Source: Macrothele yani | Taxonomy: Eukaryota; Arthropoda; Arachnida; Araneae; Macrothelidae | NCBI GenBank assembly: GCA_039090855.1 | Contig: CM077034.1 | Span: 8,448,984 to 8,512,983 of the forward strand | Reading direction: 5' to 3' | DNA: 64,000 bases | Shown here: in pieces, positions 44,865 to 57,252 of the stretch | Position numbering within the stretch: position 1 is the first letter of the stretch | Layout: every line of letters starts with the position of its first letter | Notes under the pieces: model-generated | What the model saw: only the letters and a program-made list of their open reading frames with translations | Database searches by the model: none | What the model was told of the DNA's origin: nothing | Translations under genes and position numbers: made by a program

Positions 44865-47119
44865 GTTCCTGGATCATACTCTGTAGCTCTGATGGGGTAG
44901 TTTCAAAAATGACTATGTCATCAGCAAAACGAAGGTGGGTTAGATAATCTCCATTAATCTTTATCCCTTTGTTTTCCCAGTTCAGTGATTGAAAGACATT
45001 TTCCAATGTGGCATTAAAGAGCTTCGGAGATATGGTGTCACCTTGTCTCACTCCTTTTCCAATTTTTATGTGTGTTGTATTTTCAAACAGCCGAATCTTT
45101 GCACTTGCATTTTCATAGATGTTATTAATAATATTAATGTATGCATCTTCAATACCGCAGGATTTCAGAGCCATTGCAACTGCTGATGGTTTCACCGAAT
45201 CAAAGGCTTTTTCATAATCGATAAAAGCCATGCACAATGGAAGTTCATATTCCATCGCTCTTTCAATTAGTTCTCTCAGTACGTGGATATGATCTATTGT
45301 GCTGTAGCCACTCCTGAATCCAGCTTGTCCTCTCGGTTGAGCCATGTCCAATGTCACCTTTAAGCGGTGTGAGAGAACTTTAGTGAAGATTTTATAAACC
45401 ACTGATAGGAGGCTGATAGGTCTGTAGTTCCTGAGATCCTCAATGTCACCTTTTTTATGTAGCAAGATCATTGTAGCGTTGTTCCAATCCTCAGGAATTT
45501 TCCCTTCATTAAGGCATCGAGTAAAAATTTGGGCGAGTACTGTTTCGATTTCTCCACTTGCTTCTTGTATGATGTCTACAGTAATTCCATCTTCTCCTGG
45601 AGCTTTTCCCCGCTTCATGTTCTTGATTGCATGTGCAACTTCTGCTGGGAGGACTGGAAGAACTCTGGTACCTTTCATGATGTCTGGAGTACATGTATCA
45701 TCCCTTTCATATAATCTGGAGTAGAAATCTTTCACTTTTGTCAAAATTTCTGCCTCTATTTCTTGTTACAGAACCATCTTCTTTTCTCAGTGCCATAATC
45801 TGTTTTTTTCCCTTACTGAGATGTCCCTTTGCTATCTTTAGGCTTTGGTTGTTTTCAATTGCTTTCCTTACTAGTTCACAGTTGAATTTCCTTACGTCTT
45901 CAGTGATACTTTTTCGTACTGTCTTGCATAGCTCTATATATTCCACTTTGGAAGTAATATCTTCTTTAGTTGTCCTCATCACTCTTCTTTTTTGCATCAA
46001 CATTTTGGTTTTTCCTGATAATTTGTTCACATGCAACTTGTTCTTAGACCCAGCTAATTTTGTTGCTGTTTCCATTAGAGCTTTGGTTACTTTTCTGTTA
46101 ACTTCCGAAATATCCACTTCTTCCGATGTTAGGCCTTCTAAAGCAGAGAATCTGTTCTTCAGTTCCAGTTTGAAGGTATTATGGTGTTTTTTTAAGGTTG
46201 GTTATGTCAATACATTTTGTTTGTCTTATGAGCTTGCTACGTTCGAGTTTAGTGTTGAGGTGCATCTTACATCTCACTAATCTATGGTCACTGCCTGCGT
46301 TGAACTTGTTTAGCACACTGCAGTCTTCTATGACGAATTTTTTGTTACACATATTAAAATCAATTTCACTTGTCGTCCCATTTGGATGTGTCTATGTCCA
46401 TTTCCTGTGTGGATTCTTCTTGAAAAAAGGAGTTCAAGATGAAAAACCCTTCTGCCTCTGCAAACTTTACGAGAGTATTTCCACGCTGGTTTCTGTTGCC
46501 GTGACCGAATTTACCTACTGAAGTTTCATTCTGTTGCCGTTGCCCTATTTTTTGCATTGAAATCTCCCATAATTATCTTCAAGTGCTGCTTACCTTTATT
46601 ATTTAGATGACGAATTTCCTCATAAAATTCTTCAATTTCTTCTTCAGGATGACTTGTGGTCGGTGCATAAGTTTGAACAGTTTGAGCCTGGTATCTTCCC
46701 GAGAGTTGGATAACGAGTCGTGCAGCTCTGTCAGAGGAACTTTCAACTTCTACAACTTTATCCTTCAGTTTCTTGTTTATTATAAATCCAACATCACTAG
46801 TTCTGCCAGTATCTGTCCCACGATAGTAGAAGAGATGTCCACTTTTCAGTTCAATGAGATCTCCTTTTCTCCTTACCTCACTTAGCCCGACGATGTCCCA
46901 CTTGATCCTTTGTAGTTCCTCTTCCAATTCAAGAAGCCTTGAATCAGAAGATAGGGAGCGTCCGTTATACGTAGCCAAGGTCAGCATCAGATGGCAGCCT
47001 AGTCCGGTCCTCCGGGGATTCTTAGCACCCGCTGCCTTCATGTCGCACTGGCCGCTGCCTTGGCCAGGTACATTCCAGCTGCCGGAGACTGAAGGCCAAG
47101 ATTTAAGTTGTGGAGTCAT
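44865..47119 (-). pseudogene. RTE ORF of insertion A, inverted part
   Basis: From 47119: MTPQLKSWPSVSGSWNVPGQ, GLSEVRRKGDLIELKSG, VQTYAPTTSHPEEEIEEFY and GDFNAKN (endonuclease, with a frameshift near 46545). Then come EDCSVLNKFNAGSDHRLVRC, the linker to about 45710, and the RT (45744-44870) with AFIDYEKAFDS, GVRQGDTISPKLF and FADDIVIF. At least four frameshifts separate these blocks. The RT part is an unbroken frame of about 300 codons that runs a few residues into host sequence. Confidence 0.9.
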
Positions 47120-47191
47120 TTTGGAGGGGTTTGGCCATAACTCACCACGCTGGCCAAGCGGGTTGGTGAGTGTGGGATAGCATTTCCTCTA

Positions 47192-47836
47192 ATGTACAAT
47201 GCTTTTACAAGAAATGAAGATTTATCGATTGATGGAGAAAAGCTGGAGATAACAGACACGTACGTTTATCTTGGACAGCAGATATCAAGTGAGGGTCACA
47301 TTGGTGAAGAAATTAAACTGCGTACAAAATTTGCCTGGAGAGTTTTTGGAAGAAACAGCATAATTTTCAAGAGCAATATGCCATTATGTCTTAAAAGAAA
47401 AGTGTTTGATCAATGCATCCTTCCAGTGCTTACGTATGGTGCAGAGACGTGGACCTTAGCTAAAAGAGACATACTAAGGCTGCAGACAACTCAAAGCAGC
47501 ATGGAGAGGTGCATGCTTGGTGTAACCAGGAGAGATAAGAAGAGGAACTCGTGGATCAGAAAAATGACAAGAGTGGAAGACATCATGATCAGAGTTAAAT
47601 CCCTGAAATGGCAATGGGCTGGACATACTGCCAGAAGGACAGACCATCGATGGACAGCCGAAATTTTAGATTGGATTCCAAGGGACAGGAAAAGACCCAG
47701 AAGAAGACCACATGGAAGATGGGTGGATGAAATGCGAAAGAATGCGGGAGTGACATGGAAGAGACTGGCACAAGACAGACCGTTGTGGAGGAAACTTGGG
47801 GAGACCTTCGTCCAGCAGTGGATTGATAATGGTTGA
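47192..47836 (+). pseudogene. RTE C-terminal domain of insertion A
   Basis: Open frame of 214 codons, MYNAFTRNEDLSIDGEKLEI to QQWIDNG. It lies head to head with the inverted part and so cannot be fused to it. The (ATG)n tail is longer than in insertion B. Confidence 0.9.
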
Positions 47837-47926
47837 CAATGATGATGATGATGATGATGATGATGACATCCCATAATGAGTATTATCTAGCATTGTTCTG
47901 AAACTTTATCAAACATGGGTGAGTAT

Positions 47927-47954
47927 TTTCACTACTTTAACTAAAGTAGTGAAA
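47927..47954. other. Perfect 13-bp inverted repeat, unit 1
   Basis: TTTCACTACTTTA, AC, TAAAGTAGTGAAA. It would form a 13-bp stem with a 2-base spacer. It is kept without change at 50822-50849, 56691-56718, 59311-59338 and 62323-62350. Function unknown; it could be an old transposon end or a replication-related palindrome. Confidence 0.8.
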
Positions 47955-48367
47955 TTCTTTTAGACCTATTCAGCCTCCACCACATACGTAGATTGTTGTG
48001 CTTCCCGATTTTTCCTGATGCCGAGCCAATCGAAACATTTCAGGATGAAACGAATCGTCAAAGAAACTATAGAAATAGACAACATCCCTTCCCCACTCCG
48101 CAGTTGAGAAAGACATCGGTTAATTGCACGGGGAGGAAGGAGTGGAAGTTTGGAAGATGATATATTTTTTTAATGCCTAAACAGATTGGTCATTGTTTTC
48201 GAGCTCGTTCGGGCCCGGGATCTATCATGCAATATAAAATTTGGGCTTTGTCGGTCTACGGCTGACATGTTTCGGGCTCGGACCCTTAAAGCTGAGCCCG
48301 AATTCAGCTCTTATGAGCATAGCACTAATGCTTCCTACAACCAACGGGAGTAAAATCCACTAACACT

Positions 48368-48490
48368 CCCCCCCTTTCCTTGGGCAATATATAGAACATG
48401 TTGTACACCCCCTTCTCCTTGGGCAATATGTAGAACATCTTGTACGCCCCCTCTCCTTGGGCAATATGTAGAACATCTTATACACTCTCG
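48368..48490. repeat. 38-bp VNTR, unit 1 (3 copies)
   Basis: Units of 37-40 bp containing CTTGGGCAATAT and AGAACATCTTGTAC followed by a C-run. Corresponding arrays lie at 51265-51390, 57130-57252, 59751-59990 and 62762-62885. The reverse-strand 'VLYIAQGEG' repeats are a by-product. Confidence 0.85.
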
Positions 48491-49024
48491 CCCTCCCTCC
48501 CACAACGAACGATAGATACTGGGTTCTTAGCTACTAAGTGAACCCAGAAGTTCGCTAACACACATCTGTTGTAGTTGGGATTCTAACAGTTGCCTGGTGA
48601 GGGACTTCCCCCCTTATTCAAAGTTGAAGTTATTGTTTTTTCTCCCGCTTGTTATATACACATTATGTGTATTTCGTTTATAAAAAAAAGTGTTGTGGTT
48701 CAGTTGCGTGTTTAAAAGAACTGAACTGAAAACATTTTTAGGAAAGTAAGACAGAAGGAGACAAAATAAACGGAAGGGGCCCACCGGGAGATGTCCCGGG
48801 GCCCCAATCCGCCCCTGTGTGTGCAGAATGTAAACATCTCTAAACTATTCAAAACTTTACGTGCGTCCCAAAAAAAAAAAAAGTCTGGCAGATCTATTGT
48901 GTCTCCTTGCTTCGCCAAAAAATAAATAAATAAATAAATAAACGAAGAAAATTAGAATCAAATCGGGGTTTTAATCAGGGCAACCGATGGAGTGGCAAAA
49001 TGTAAAACCCATAAAATTAACAAT

Positions 49025-49097
49025 TGTACCTGCCAGGGCTCGAACCTGGGACCTTCCGCGTGTTAGGCGGATGTGATAACCACTACACCACAGGTAC
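49025..49097 (-). tRNA. tRNA-Val (anticodon AAC)
   Basis: 73 nt including discriminator A, no encoded CCA. The acceptor GTACCTG/CAGGTAC is a perfect 7-bp stem. The A box is TGGTGTAGTGG. The anticodon stem TCCGC/GCGGA encloses loop CTAACAC (U33, anticodon AAC). The T-stem CCAGG/CCTGG is perfect around TTCGAGC. A TTTT run follows about 12 bases downstream on the minus strand, a possible Pol III terminator. It closely resembles known eukaryotic tRNA-Val(AAC). It is part of a tandem macrosatellite, so it may be a real gene or a frozen passenger. Confidence 0.8.
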
Positions 49098-50821
49098 ACA
49101 TGTTATGTACCTGAAGTACTGCTACATAAGAGCTAGCGCCTTCTATCGAGCTTGAGAACGTCGCCTCGTTCTATCGAGCTAAGCCGTGGCTGAAATAACT
49201 TATTTTCTAACAAAATCAGGAGCGCCGACTTTTCCAAATTGCTGGGTGTGAGACATGGCGGGAACATGTCTTTTCCAGTGTCAGGAGGAAAATAATGCGG
49301 GGGGGGGGGGGGCAAAAAGATAAACTACGAAATTCGACGTATATTTTAAAACGCAATTGTAATTGCTCCGCACCAAATGAACAAGGAAACAGAAATATTC
49401 TTTCGCTGAATATTAATATTTTTAAATATAAAATTCAGCCTGTGATTTTATAAAAATATCCACGGAGATTTTATTTCCAAAGTTTAGTAAAAAAATATGA
49501 GAAATTAGCTGAGTTACTCAAACAAAGAACAAGAAGGGCAAAAAATAAATAGTTAAATAAAGTCGATAGACAGAGGAGGATTGGCGGTCGCAAAAAGGCG
49601 CGGGAAAAATTTTGCAAATGGGCCCTTTCAGTCGTAGTTCTGCAGTACTATTATATCACAACTGAAAATCACTTTTTTATTTAGGAAACAAAACAAGACG
49701 TACAGTTACTCTGGAAACAGTGGTAAGCATAGTACTAGGGGGGGGGGTTAAAAAGTACACCCGTCATCCTTCAATTGAAGTGGGTGTTGCGAAAAAAATT
49801 TCATCATCCCATGTCAAGATTTTACTGCTGAGAAATTGCACTGCAATTTTTCTATTGTGGACAATCGCAGTTAGAAATTTCAAGATATTTAAATATCGTG
49901 GCAAACTCACTCAATCGACGTGGAAAAAGCGAATGACCAGGTTTAAATCACTAGTTTAGATAGTTATGTATGTAATTGCGCTGGAGAAGCTTCTAATTTT
50001 GGACACACTCAATATTCCCTCAATATTCCCATTTATTTAAAATTTTCTCTTAAGAACGCAGAAGCAAGAACATTGAATTTTTCTTATTTTAAATTGCTTA
50101 TATAGCCTTTTCATGTTTGACCGATCGTAAAATAATTTTGATTTTCATACCTTTGAGCTTCCAGTTCTTAAATTTTCACCGAAGTGGGCTGAAATTCCAG
50201 CAAATATTTGGGGGAGAGAGAGAGAGAACTGCTACTACCAAAATTGTGCTGGAGTTGAACCGAAAATCCTTTCTCATAAATAATGATTTTTAAATTTAAA
50301 TAAATGAAAAAAAAAATACAGAACTTATACACTGTAAACTTTTCTATTTGTACTGCAACTTTGTATTTTTTCTATTGTGGGCAATCACAATTAGAAATTT
50401 AAAGATTTCTAAATATCGTGAGGAGCAGATTCTTCATTTAGTGATCATATATTAGTATGTGTTTCAATTACAAAACGTGCTTTCATGCTGCGGTTATGTA
50501 TTGTAAAGAGTAAAGACGTCTTACTAAATAAAGTAAACAAAACATTTCGCAACTTCATGTTGAAATGATATCTCCGTAAATGCCTTCATCTGCAGCATTT
50601 GTCAGTTATCACAAACAGCGTAGGCTGCGAAGGTAGAACATTTCGGGGGCAAAGGATCGTATATGAACACCCCCGCAAATAATCTTACAGTTACTTTAAA
50701 TTTAGTTCTTGATGTTATTAGCTTTCACTCTGAATTCTGTGTTGTCATATAGTGGATAGTACATCCCATAATGAGTATTATCTAGCATTGTTCTGAAACT
50801 TTATCAAACATGGGTGAGTAT

Positions 50822-50849
50822 TTTCACTACTTTAACTAAAGTAGTGAAA
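50822..50849. other. Perfect 13-bp inverted repeat, unit 2
   Basis: Same hairpin as at 47927-47954, in the unit lacking the RTE insertion and 63 bp right of the empty insertion site. Confidence 0.75.
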
Positions 50850-51264
50850 TTTTTTAGCCCTAATCAGCCTCCACCACATACGTAGATTGTTGCGCGTCCC
50901 GATTTTTCCTGATGCCGAGTCCATCGAAACATTTCAGGATGAAATGAATCGTCAAAGAAACTATAGAAATAGACAAACATCCCTTCCCCACTCCGCAGTT
51001 GAGAAAGAAATCGGTTAATTGCACGGGGAGGAAGGAGTGAAAGTTTGGAAGAGGATATTTTTTGTTTAATGCCTAAACAGATTGGTCATTGTTTTCGAGC
51101 TCGTTCGGGCCCGGGCTGTATCATGCAATATAAAATTTGGGTTCTGGCGGGCTAGGGCTGACATGTTTCGGGCTCGGACCCTTAAACCTGAGCCCGAACT
51201 CAGCTCTTATGAGCATAGCACTAATGCTTCCTACAACCAACGGGAGTAAAATCAACTACCACTC

Positions 51265-51390
51265 CCCCCCTCCTCTCCTTGGAAAATATACAGAACATCT
51301 TGTACACCCCCTTCTCCTTAGGCAATATGTAGAACATCTTGTACGCCCCCTCGCCTTGGGCAATATGTTGAAGATCTTGTACACTCTCGC
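51265..51390. repeat. 38-bp VNTR, unit 2 (3 copies)
   Basis: Three 37-40 bp repeats. Copy 1 is diverged (CCTTGGAAAATATACAG). Otherwise as at 48368-48490. Confidence 0.8.
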
Positions 51391-51887
51391 CCCCTCCCTC
51401 CCACAACGAACGGTAGATACTGGGTCCTTAGCTACTAAGTGAACCCAGAAGTTCGCTAACACACATCTGTTGTAGTTGGGATTCTAACAGTTGCCTGGTG
51501 AGGGGACTTTTTCCCCCCTTATTCAAAGTTGAAGTTATTGTTTTTTCTCCCGCTTGTTATATACACATTATGTGAATTTCGTTTATAAAAAAAGTGTTGT
51601 GGTTCAGTTGCGTGTTTAAAAGAACTAAACTGAAAACATTTTTAGGAAAGTAAGACGGAAGGAGACAAAATAAACGGAAGGGGCCCACCGGGAGATGTCC
51701 CGGGGCCCCAATCCGCCCCTGTGTGTGCAGAATGTAAACATCGCGATAAAAGTCTGGCCCATTTATTGTTTTTCCTTGCTTAGCCAAAAATAAATAAATA
51801 AATAAACGAAGAAAATTAGAATCAAATCGGGTTTTTAATCAGGGCAATCGATGGAGTGGCAAAAGGTAAACCCATAAAATTAACAAT

Positions 51888-51960
51888 TGTACCTGCCAGG
51901 GTTCGAACCTGGGACCTTCCGCGTGTTAGGCGGATGTGATAACCACTACACCACAGGTAC
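51888..51960 (-). tRNA. tRNA-Val (anticodon AAC)
   Basis: Same cloverleaf as at 49025-49097 with a T-loop change (GGTTCGAACCC), still with perfect acceptor, anticodon and T stems. A TTTT run lies downstream. Confidence 0.8.
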
Positions 51961-53627
51961 ACATGTTACATAGCTTAAGTACTGCTGGATGAGAGCTAGC
52001 GCCTTCTATCGAGCTTGAGAACGTCGCCTCGTTCTATCGAGCTAAGCCGTGGCTGAAATAACTTATTTTCTAACAAAATCAGGAGCGCCGACTTTTCCAA
52101 ATTGCTGGGTGTGAGACATGGCGGGAACATGTCTTTTCCAGTGTCAGGAGGAAAATAATGCGGGGGGGGGCAAAAAGATAAACTACGAAATTCGACGTAT
52201 ATTTTAAAACGCAATTGTAATTGCTCCGCACCAAATGAACAAGGAAACAGAAATATTCTTTCGCTGAATATTAATATTTTTAAATATAAAATTCAGCCTG
52301 TGATTTTATAAAAATATCCACGGAGATTTTATTTCCAAAGTTTAGTAAAAAAATATGAGAAATTAGCTGAGTTACTCAAACAAAGAACAAGAAGGGCAAA
52401 AAAATAAATAGTTAAATAAAGTCGATAGACAAAGGAGGATTGGCGGTCGCAAAAAGGCGCGGGAAAAATTTTGCAAATGGGCCCTTTCAGTCGTAGTTCT
52501 GCAGTACTATTATATCACAACTGAAAATCACTTTTTTTATTTAGGAAACAAAACAAGACGTACAGTTACTCTGGAAACAGTGGTAAGCATAGTACTAGGG
52601 GGGGTTAAAAAGTACACCCGTCATCCTTCAATTGAAGTGGGTGTTGCGAAAAAAATTTCATCATCCCATGTCAAGATTTTACTGCTGAGAAATTGCACTG
52701 CAATTTTTCTATTGTGGACAATCGCAGTTAGAAATTTCAAGATATTTAAATATCGTGGCAAACTCACTCAATCGACGTGGAAAAAGCGAATGACCAGGTT
52801 TAAATCACTAGTTTAGATAGTTATGTATGTAATTGCGCTGGAGAAGCTTCTAATTTTGGACACACTCAATATTCCCTCAATATTCCCATTTATTTAAAAT
52901 TTTCTCTTAAGAACGCAGAAGCAAGAACATTGAATTTTTCTTATTTTAAATTGCTTATATAGCCTTTTCATGTTTGACCGATCGTAAAATAATTTTGATT
53001 TTCATACCTTTGAGCTTCCAGTTCTTAAATTTTCACCGAAGTGGGCTGAAATTCCAGCAAATATTTGGGGGAGAGAGAGAGAGAACTGCTACTACCAAAA
53101 TTGTGCTGGAGTTGAACCGAAAATCCTTTCTCATAAATAATGATTTTTAAATTTAAATAAATGAAAAAAAAATACAGAACTTATACACTGTAAACTTTTC
53201 TATTTGTACTGCAACTTTGTATTTTTTCTATTGTGGGCAATCACAATTAGAAATTTAAAGATTTCTAAATATCGTGAGCAGCAGATTCTTCATTTAGTGA
53301 TCATATATTCGTATGTGTTTCAATTACAAAACGTGCTTTTATGCTGCGGTTATGTATTGTAAAGAGTAAAGACGCCTTACTAAATAAAGTAAACAAAACA
53401 TTTCGCAACTTCATGTTGAAATGATATCTCCGTAAATGCCTTCATCTGCAGCATTTGTCAGTTATCACAAACAGCGTAGGCTGCGAAGGTTGAACATTTC
53501 GGGGGCAAGCGATCGTATATGAACACCCCCGCTAATAATCTTACAGTTACTTTAAATTTAGTTCATGCTATTATTAGCTTTCACTCTGAATTCTGTGTTG
53601 TCATATAGTGGATAGTACATCCCATAA

Positions 53628-55883
53628 GTTCCTGGATCATACTCTGTAGCTCTGATGGGGTAGTTGCAAAAATGACTATGTCATCAGCAAAACGAAGGTG
53701 GGTTAGATAATCTCCATTAATCTTTATCCCTTTGTTTTCCCAGTTCAGTGATTGAAAGACATTTTCCAATGTGGCATTAAAGAGCTTCGGAGATATGGTG
53801 TCACCTTGTCTCACTCCTTTTCCAATTTTTATGTGTGTTGTATTTTCAAACAGCCGAATCTTTGCCATTGCATTTTCATAGATGTTATTAATAATATTAA
53901 TGTATGCATCTTCAATACCGCAGGATTTCAGAGCCATTGCAACTGCTGATGGTTTCACCGAATCAAAGGCTTTTTCATAATCGATAAAAGCCATGCACAA
54001 TGGAAGTTCATATTCCCTCGCTCTTTCAATTAGTTCTCTCAGTACGTGGATATGATCTATTGTGCTGTAGCCACTCCTGAATCCAGCTTGTCCTCTCGGT
54101 TGAGCCATGACCAATGTCACCTTTAAGCGGTGTGAGAGAACTTTAGTGAAGATTTTATAAACCACTGATAGGAGGCTGATAGGTCTGTAGTTCCTGAGAT
54201 CCTCAATGTCACCTTTTTTATGTAGCAAGATCATTGTAGCGTTGTTCCAATCCTCAGGAATTTTCCCTTCATTAAGGCATCGAGTAAAAATTTGGGCGAG
54301 TACTGTTTCGATTTCTCCACTTGCTTCTTGTATGATGTCTACAGTAATTCCATCTTCTCCTGGAGCTTTTCCCCGCTTCATGTTCTTGATTGCATGTGCA
54401 ACTTCTGCTGGGAGGACTGGAAGAACTCTGGTACCTTTCATGATGTCTGGAGTACATGTAACATCCCTTTCATATAATTTGGAGTAGAAATCTTTCACTC
54501 TTGTCAAAATTTCGCCTCTATTTCTTGTTACAGAACCATCTTCTTTTCTCAGTGCCATAATCTGTTTTTTTCCCCTTACTGAGATGTCCCTTTGCTATCT
54601 TTAGGCTTTGGTTGTTTTCAATTGCTTTCCTCACTAGTTCACAGTTGAATTTTCTTACGTCTTCAGTGATACTTCTTCTTACTGTCTTGCATAGCTCTAT
54701 ATATTCCACTTTGGAAGTCACATCTTCTTTAGTTGTCCTCATCTCTCTTCTTTTTTGCATCAACATTTTGGTTTTTCCTGATAATTTGTTCACATGCAAC
54801 TTGTTCTTAGACCCAGCTAATTTTGTTGCTGTTTCCATTAGAGCTTTGGTTACTTTTCTGTTAACTTCCGAAATATCCACTTCTTCCGATGTTAGGCCTT
54901 CTAAAGCAGAGAATCTGTTCTTCAGTTCCAATTTGAAGGTATTATGGTGTTTTTTTAAGGTTGGTTATGTCAATACATTTTGTTTGTCTTATGAGCTTGC
55001 TACGTTCGAGTTTAGTGTTGAGGTGCATCTTACATCTCACTAATCTATGGTCACTGCCTGCGTTGAACTTGTTTAGCGCACTGCAGTCTTCTATGACGAA
55101 TTTTTTGTTACACATATTAAAATCAATTTCACTTGTCGTCCCATTTGGATGTGTCCATGTCCATTTCCTGTGTGGATTCTTCTTGAAAAAGGAGTTCAAG
55201 ATGAAAAATCCTTCTGCCTCTGCAAACTCAAAGAGAGTATTTCCACGCTGGTTTCTGTTGCCGTGACCGAATTTACCAACTGAAGTTTCATTCTGTTGCC
55301 GTTGCCCTATTTTTGCATTGAAATCTCCCATAATTATCTTCAAGTGCTGCTTACCTTTATTATTTAGATGACGAATTTCCTCATAAAATTCTTCAATTTC
55401 TTCTTCAGGATGACTTGTGGTCGGTGCATAAGTTTGAACAGTTTGAGCCTGGTATCTTCCCGAGAGTTGGATAACGAGTCGTGCAGCTCTGTCAGAGGAA
55501 CTTTCAACTTCTACAACTTTATCCTTCAGTTTCTTGTTTATTATAAATCCAACATCACTAGTTCTGCCAGTATCTGTCCCACGATAGTAGAAGAGATGTC
55601 CACTTTTCAGTTCAATGAGATCTTCTCCTTTTCTCCTTACCTCACTTAGCCCGACGATGTCCCACTTGATCCTTTGTAGTTCCTCTTCCAATTCAAGAAG
55701 CCTTGAATCAGAAGATAGGGAGCGTCCGTTATACGTAGCCAAGGTCAGCATCAGATGGCAGCCTAGTCCGGTCCTCCGGGGATTCTTAGCACCCGCTGCC
55801 TTCATGTCGCACTGGCCGCTGCCTTGGCCAGGTACATTCCAGCTGCCGGAGACTGAAGGCCAAGATTTAAGTTGTGGAGTCAT
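53628..55883 (-). pseudogene. RTE ORF of insertion B, inverted part
   Basis: The first frame from 55883 (313 codons) holds the entire endonuclease: GLSEVRRKGEDLIELKSGH, GDFNAKIGQRQ and SDHRLVRC. A frameshift in the A-run near 54945 leads to the linker (54931-54518). Another near 54570 leads to the RT (54558-53640) with YRPISLL, AFIDYEKAFDS and FADDIVIF. Two frameshifts only, so this copy is better preserved than A. Confidence 0.92.
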
Positions 55884-55955
55884 TTTGGAGGGGTTTGGCC
55901 ATAACTCACCACGCTGGCCAAGCGGGTTGGTGAGTGTGGGATAGCATTTCCTCTA

Positions 55956-56615
55956 ATGTACAATGCTTTTACAAGAAATGAAGATTTATCGATTGATGGA
56001 GAAAAGCTGGAGATAACAGACACGTACGTTTATCTTGGACAGCAGATATCAAGTGAGGGTCACATTGGTGAAGAAATTAATCGGCGTACAAAATTTGCCT
56101 GGAGAGTTTTTGGAAGAAACAGCATAATTTTCAAGAGCAATATGCCATTATGTCTTAAAAGAAAAGTGTTTGATCAATGCATCCTTCCAGTGCTTACGTA
56201 TGGTGCAGAGACGTGGACCTTAGCTAAAAGAGACATACAAAGGCTGCAGACAACTCAAAGCAGCATGGAGAGGTGCATGCTTGGTGTAACCAGGAGAGAT
56301 AAGAAGAGGAACTCGTGGATCAGAAAAATGACAAGAGTGGAAGACATCATGATCAGAGTTAAATCCCTGAAATGGCAATGGGCTGGACATACTGCCAGAA
56401 GGACAGACCATCGATGGACAGCCGAAATTTTAGATTGGATTCCAAGGGACAGGAAAAGACCCAGAAGAAGACCACGTGGAAGATGGGTGGATGAAATTCG
56501 AAAGAATGCGGGAGTGACATGGAAGAGAGTGACATGGAAGAGACTGGCACAAGACAGACCGTTGTGGAGGAAACTTGGGGAGACCTTCGTCCAGCAGTGG
56601 ATTGATAATGGTTGA
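55956..56615 (+). pseudogene. RTE C-terminal domain of insertion B
   Basis: Open frame of 219 codons, five more than in A because GTGACATGGAAGAGA is repeated in tandem (56514-56528 and 56529-56543). It ends QQWIDNG and is followed by (ATG)n. It is not fused to the inverted part. Confidence 0.92.
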
Positions 56616-56690
56616 CAATGATGATGATGACATCCCATAATGAGTATTATCTAGCATTGTTCTGAAACTTTATCAAACATGGGTGAGTAT

Positions 56691-56718
56691 TTTCACTACT
56701 TTAACTAAAGTAGTGAAA
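56691..56718. other. Perfect 13-bp inverted repeat, unit 3
   Basis: Same hairpin as at 47927-47954. Confidence 0.75.
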
Positions 56719-57129
56719 TTCTTTTAGACCTATTCAGCCTCCACCACATACGTAGATTGTTGTGCGTCCCGATTTTTCCTGATGCCGAGCCAATCGAAAC
56801 ATTTCAGGATGAAACGAATGGTCAAAGAAACTATAGAAATAGACAACAGCCCTTCCCCACTCCGCAGTTGAGAAAGACATCGGTTAATTGCACGGGGAGG
56901 AAGGAGTGGAAGTTTGGAAGATGATATATTTTTTTAATACCTAAACAGATTGATCATTGTTTTCGAGCTCGTTCGGGCCCGGGCTTTATCATGCAATATA
57001 AAATTTGGGCTTTGTCGGTCTACGGCTGACATGTTTCGGGCTCGGACCCTTAAAGCTGAGCCCGAATTCAGCTCTTATGAGCATAGCACTAATGCTTCCT
57101 ACAACCAACGGGAGTAAAATCCACTACCA

Positions 57130-57252
57130 CTCCCCCCCCCTTTCCTTGGGCAATATACAGAACATCTTGTACACCCCCTTCTCCTTAGGCAATATGTAGA
57201 ACATCTTGTACGCCCCCTCGCCTTGGGCAATATGTTGAAGATCTTGTACACT
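57130..57252. repeat. 38-bp VNTR, unit 3 (3 copies)
   Basis: Three repeats as in units 1 and 2. Confidence 0.8.

Larger units (their letters stand above)
44865..47865. mobile_element. RTE insertion A, 5'-inverted (twin-primed)
   Basis: Target duplication ACATCCCATAA at 44854-44864 and 47866-47876. The units at 50759, 59248 and 62264 carry the empty site (ACATCCCATAATGAG) once. The 5' part of the element (5' UTR through RT up to QSMIQEL) lies antisense at 44865 to about 47191. The 3' part (from MYNAFTRNEDL) lies sense from about 47192 to the (ATG)n tail. About 50 bp (ADKSKEVGLKMNFQKTK) are missing between the two segments. This is the product expected of twin priming. Confidence 0.95.
53628..56629. 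mobile_element. RTE insertion B, 5'-inverted, duplicate of A
   Basis: Same target duplication ACATCCCATAA (53617-53627 and 56630-56640), same inversion breakpoint and same internal deletion as insertion A, 8763 bp away. It is therefore a copy made by duplication of the host unit, not a second insertion. Differences are a shorter (ATG)n tail, fewer frameshifts in the endonuclease part and a 15-bp tandem duplication near 56514-56543. Confidence 0.95.

Noticed and set aside
47491..47893. Frames starting with runs of His, Ser or Met near RTE 3' ends
   Set aside because: They are readings of the (ATG)n tail of the RTE copies and of the reverse strand of its ORF.
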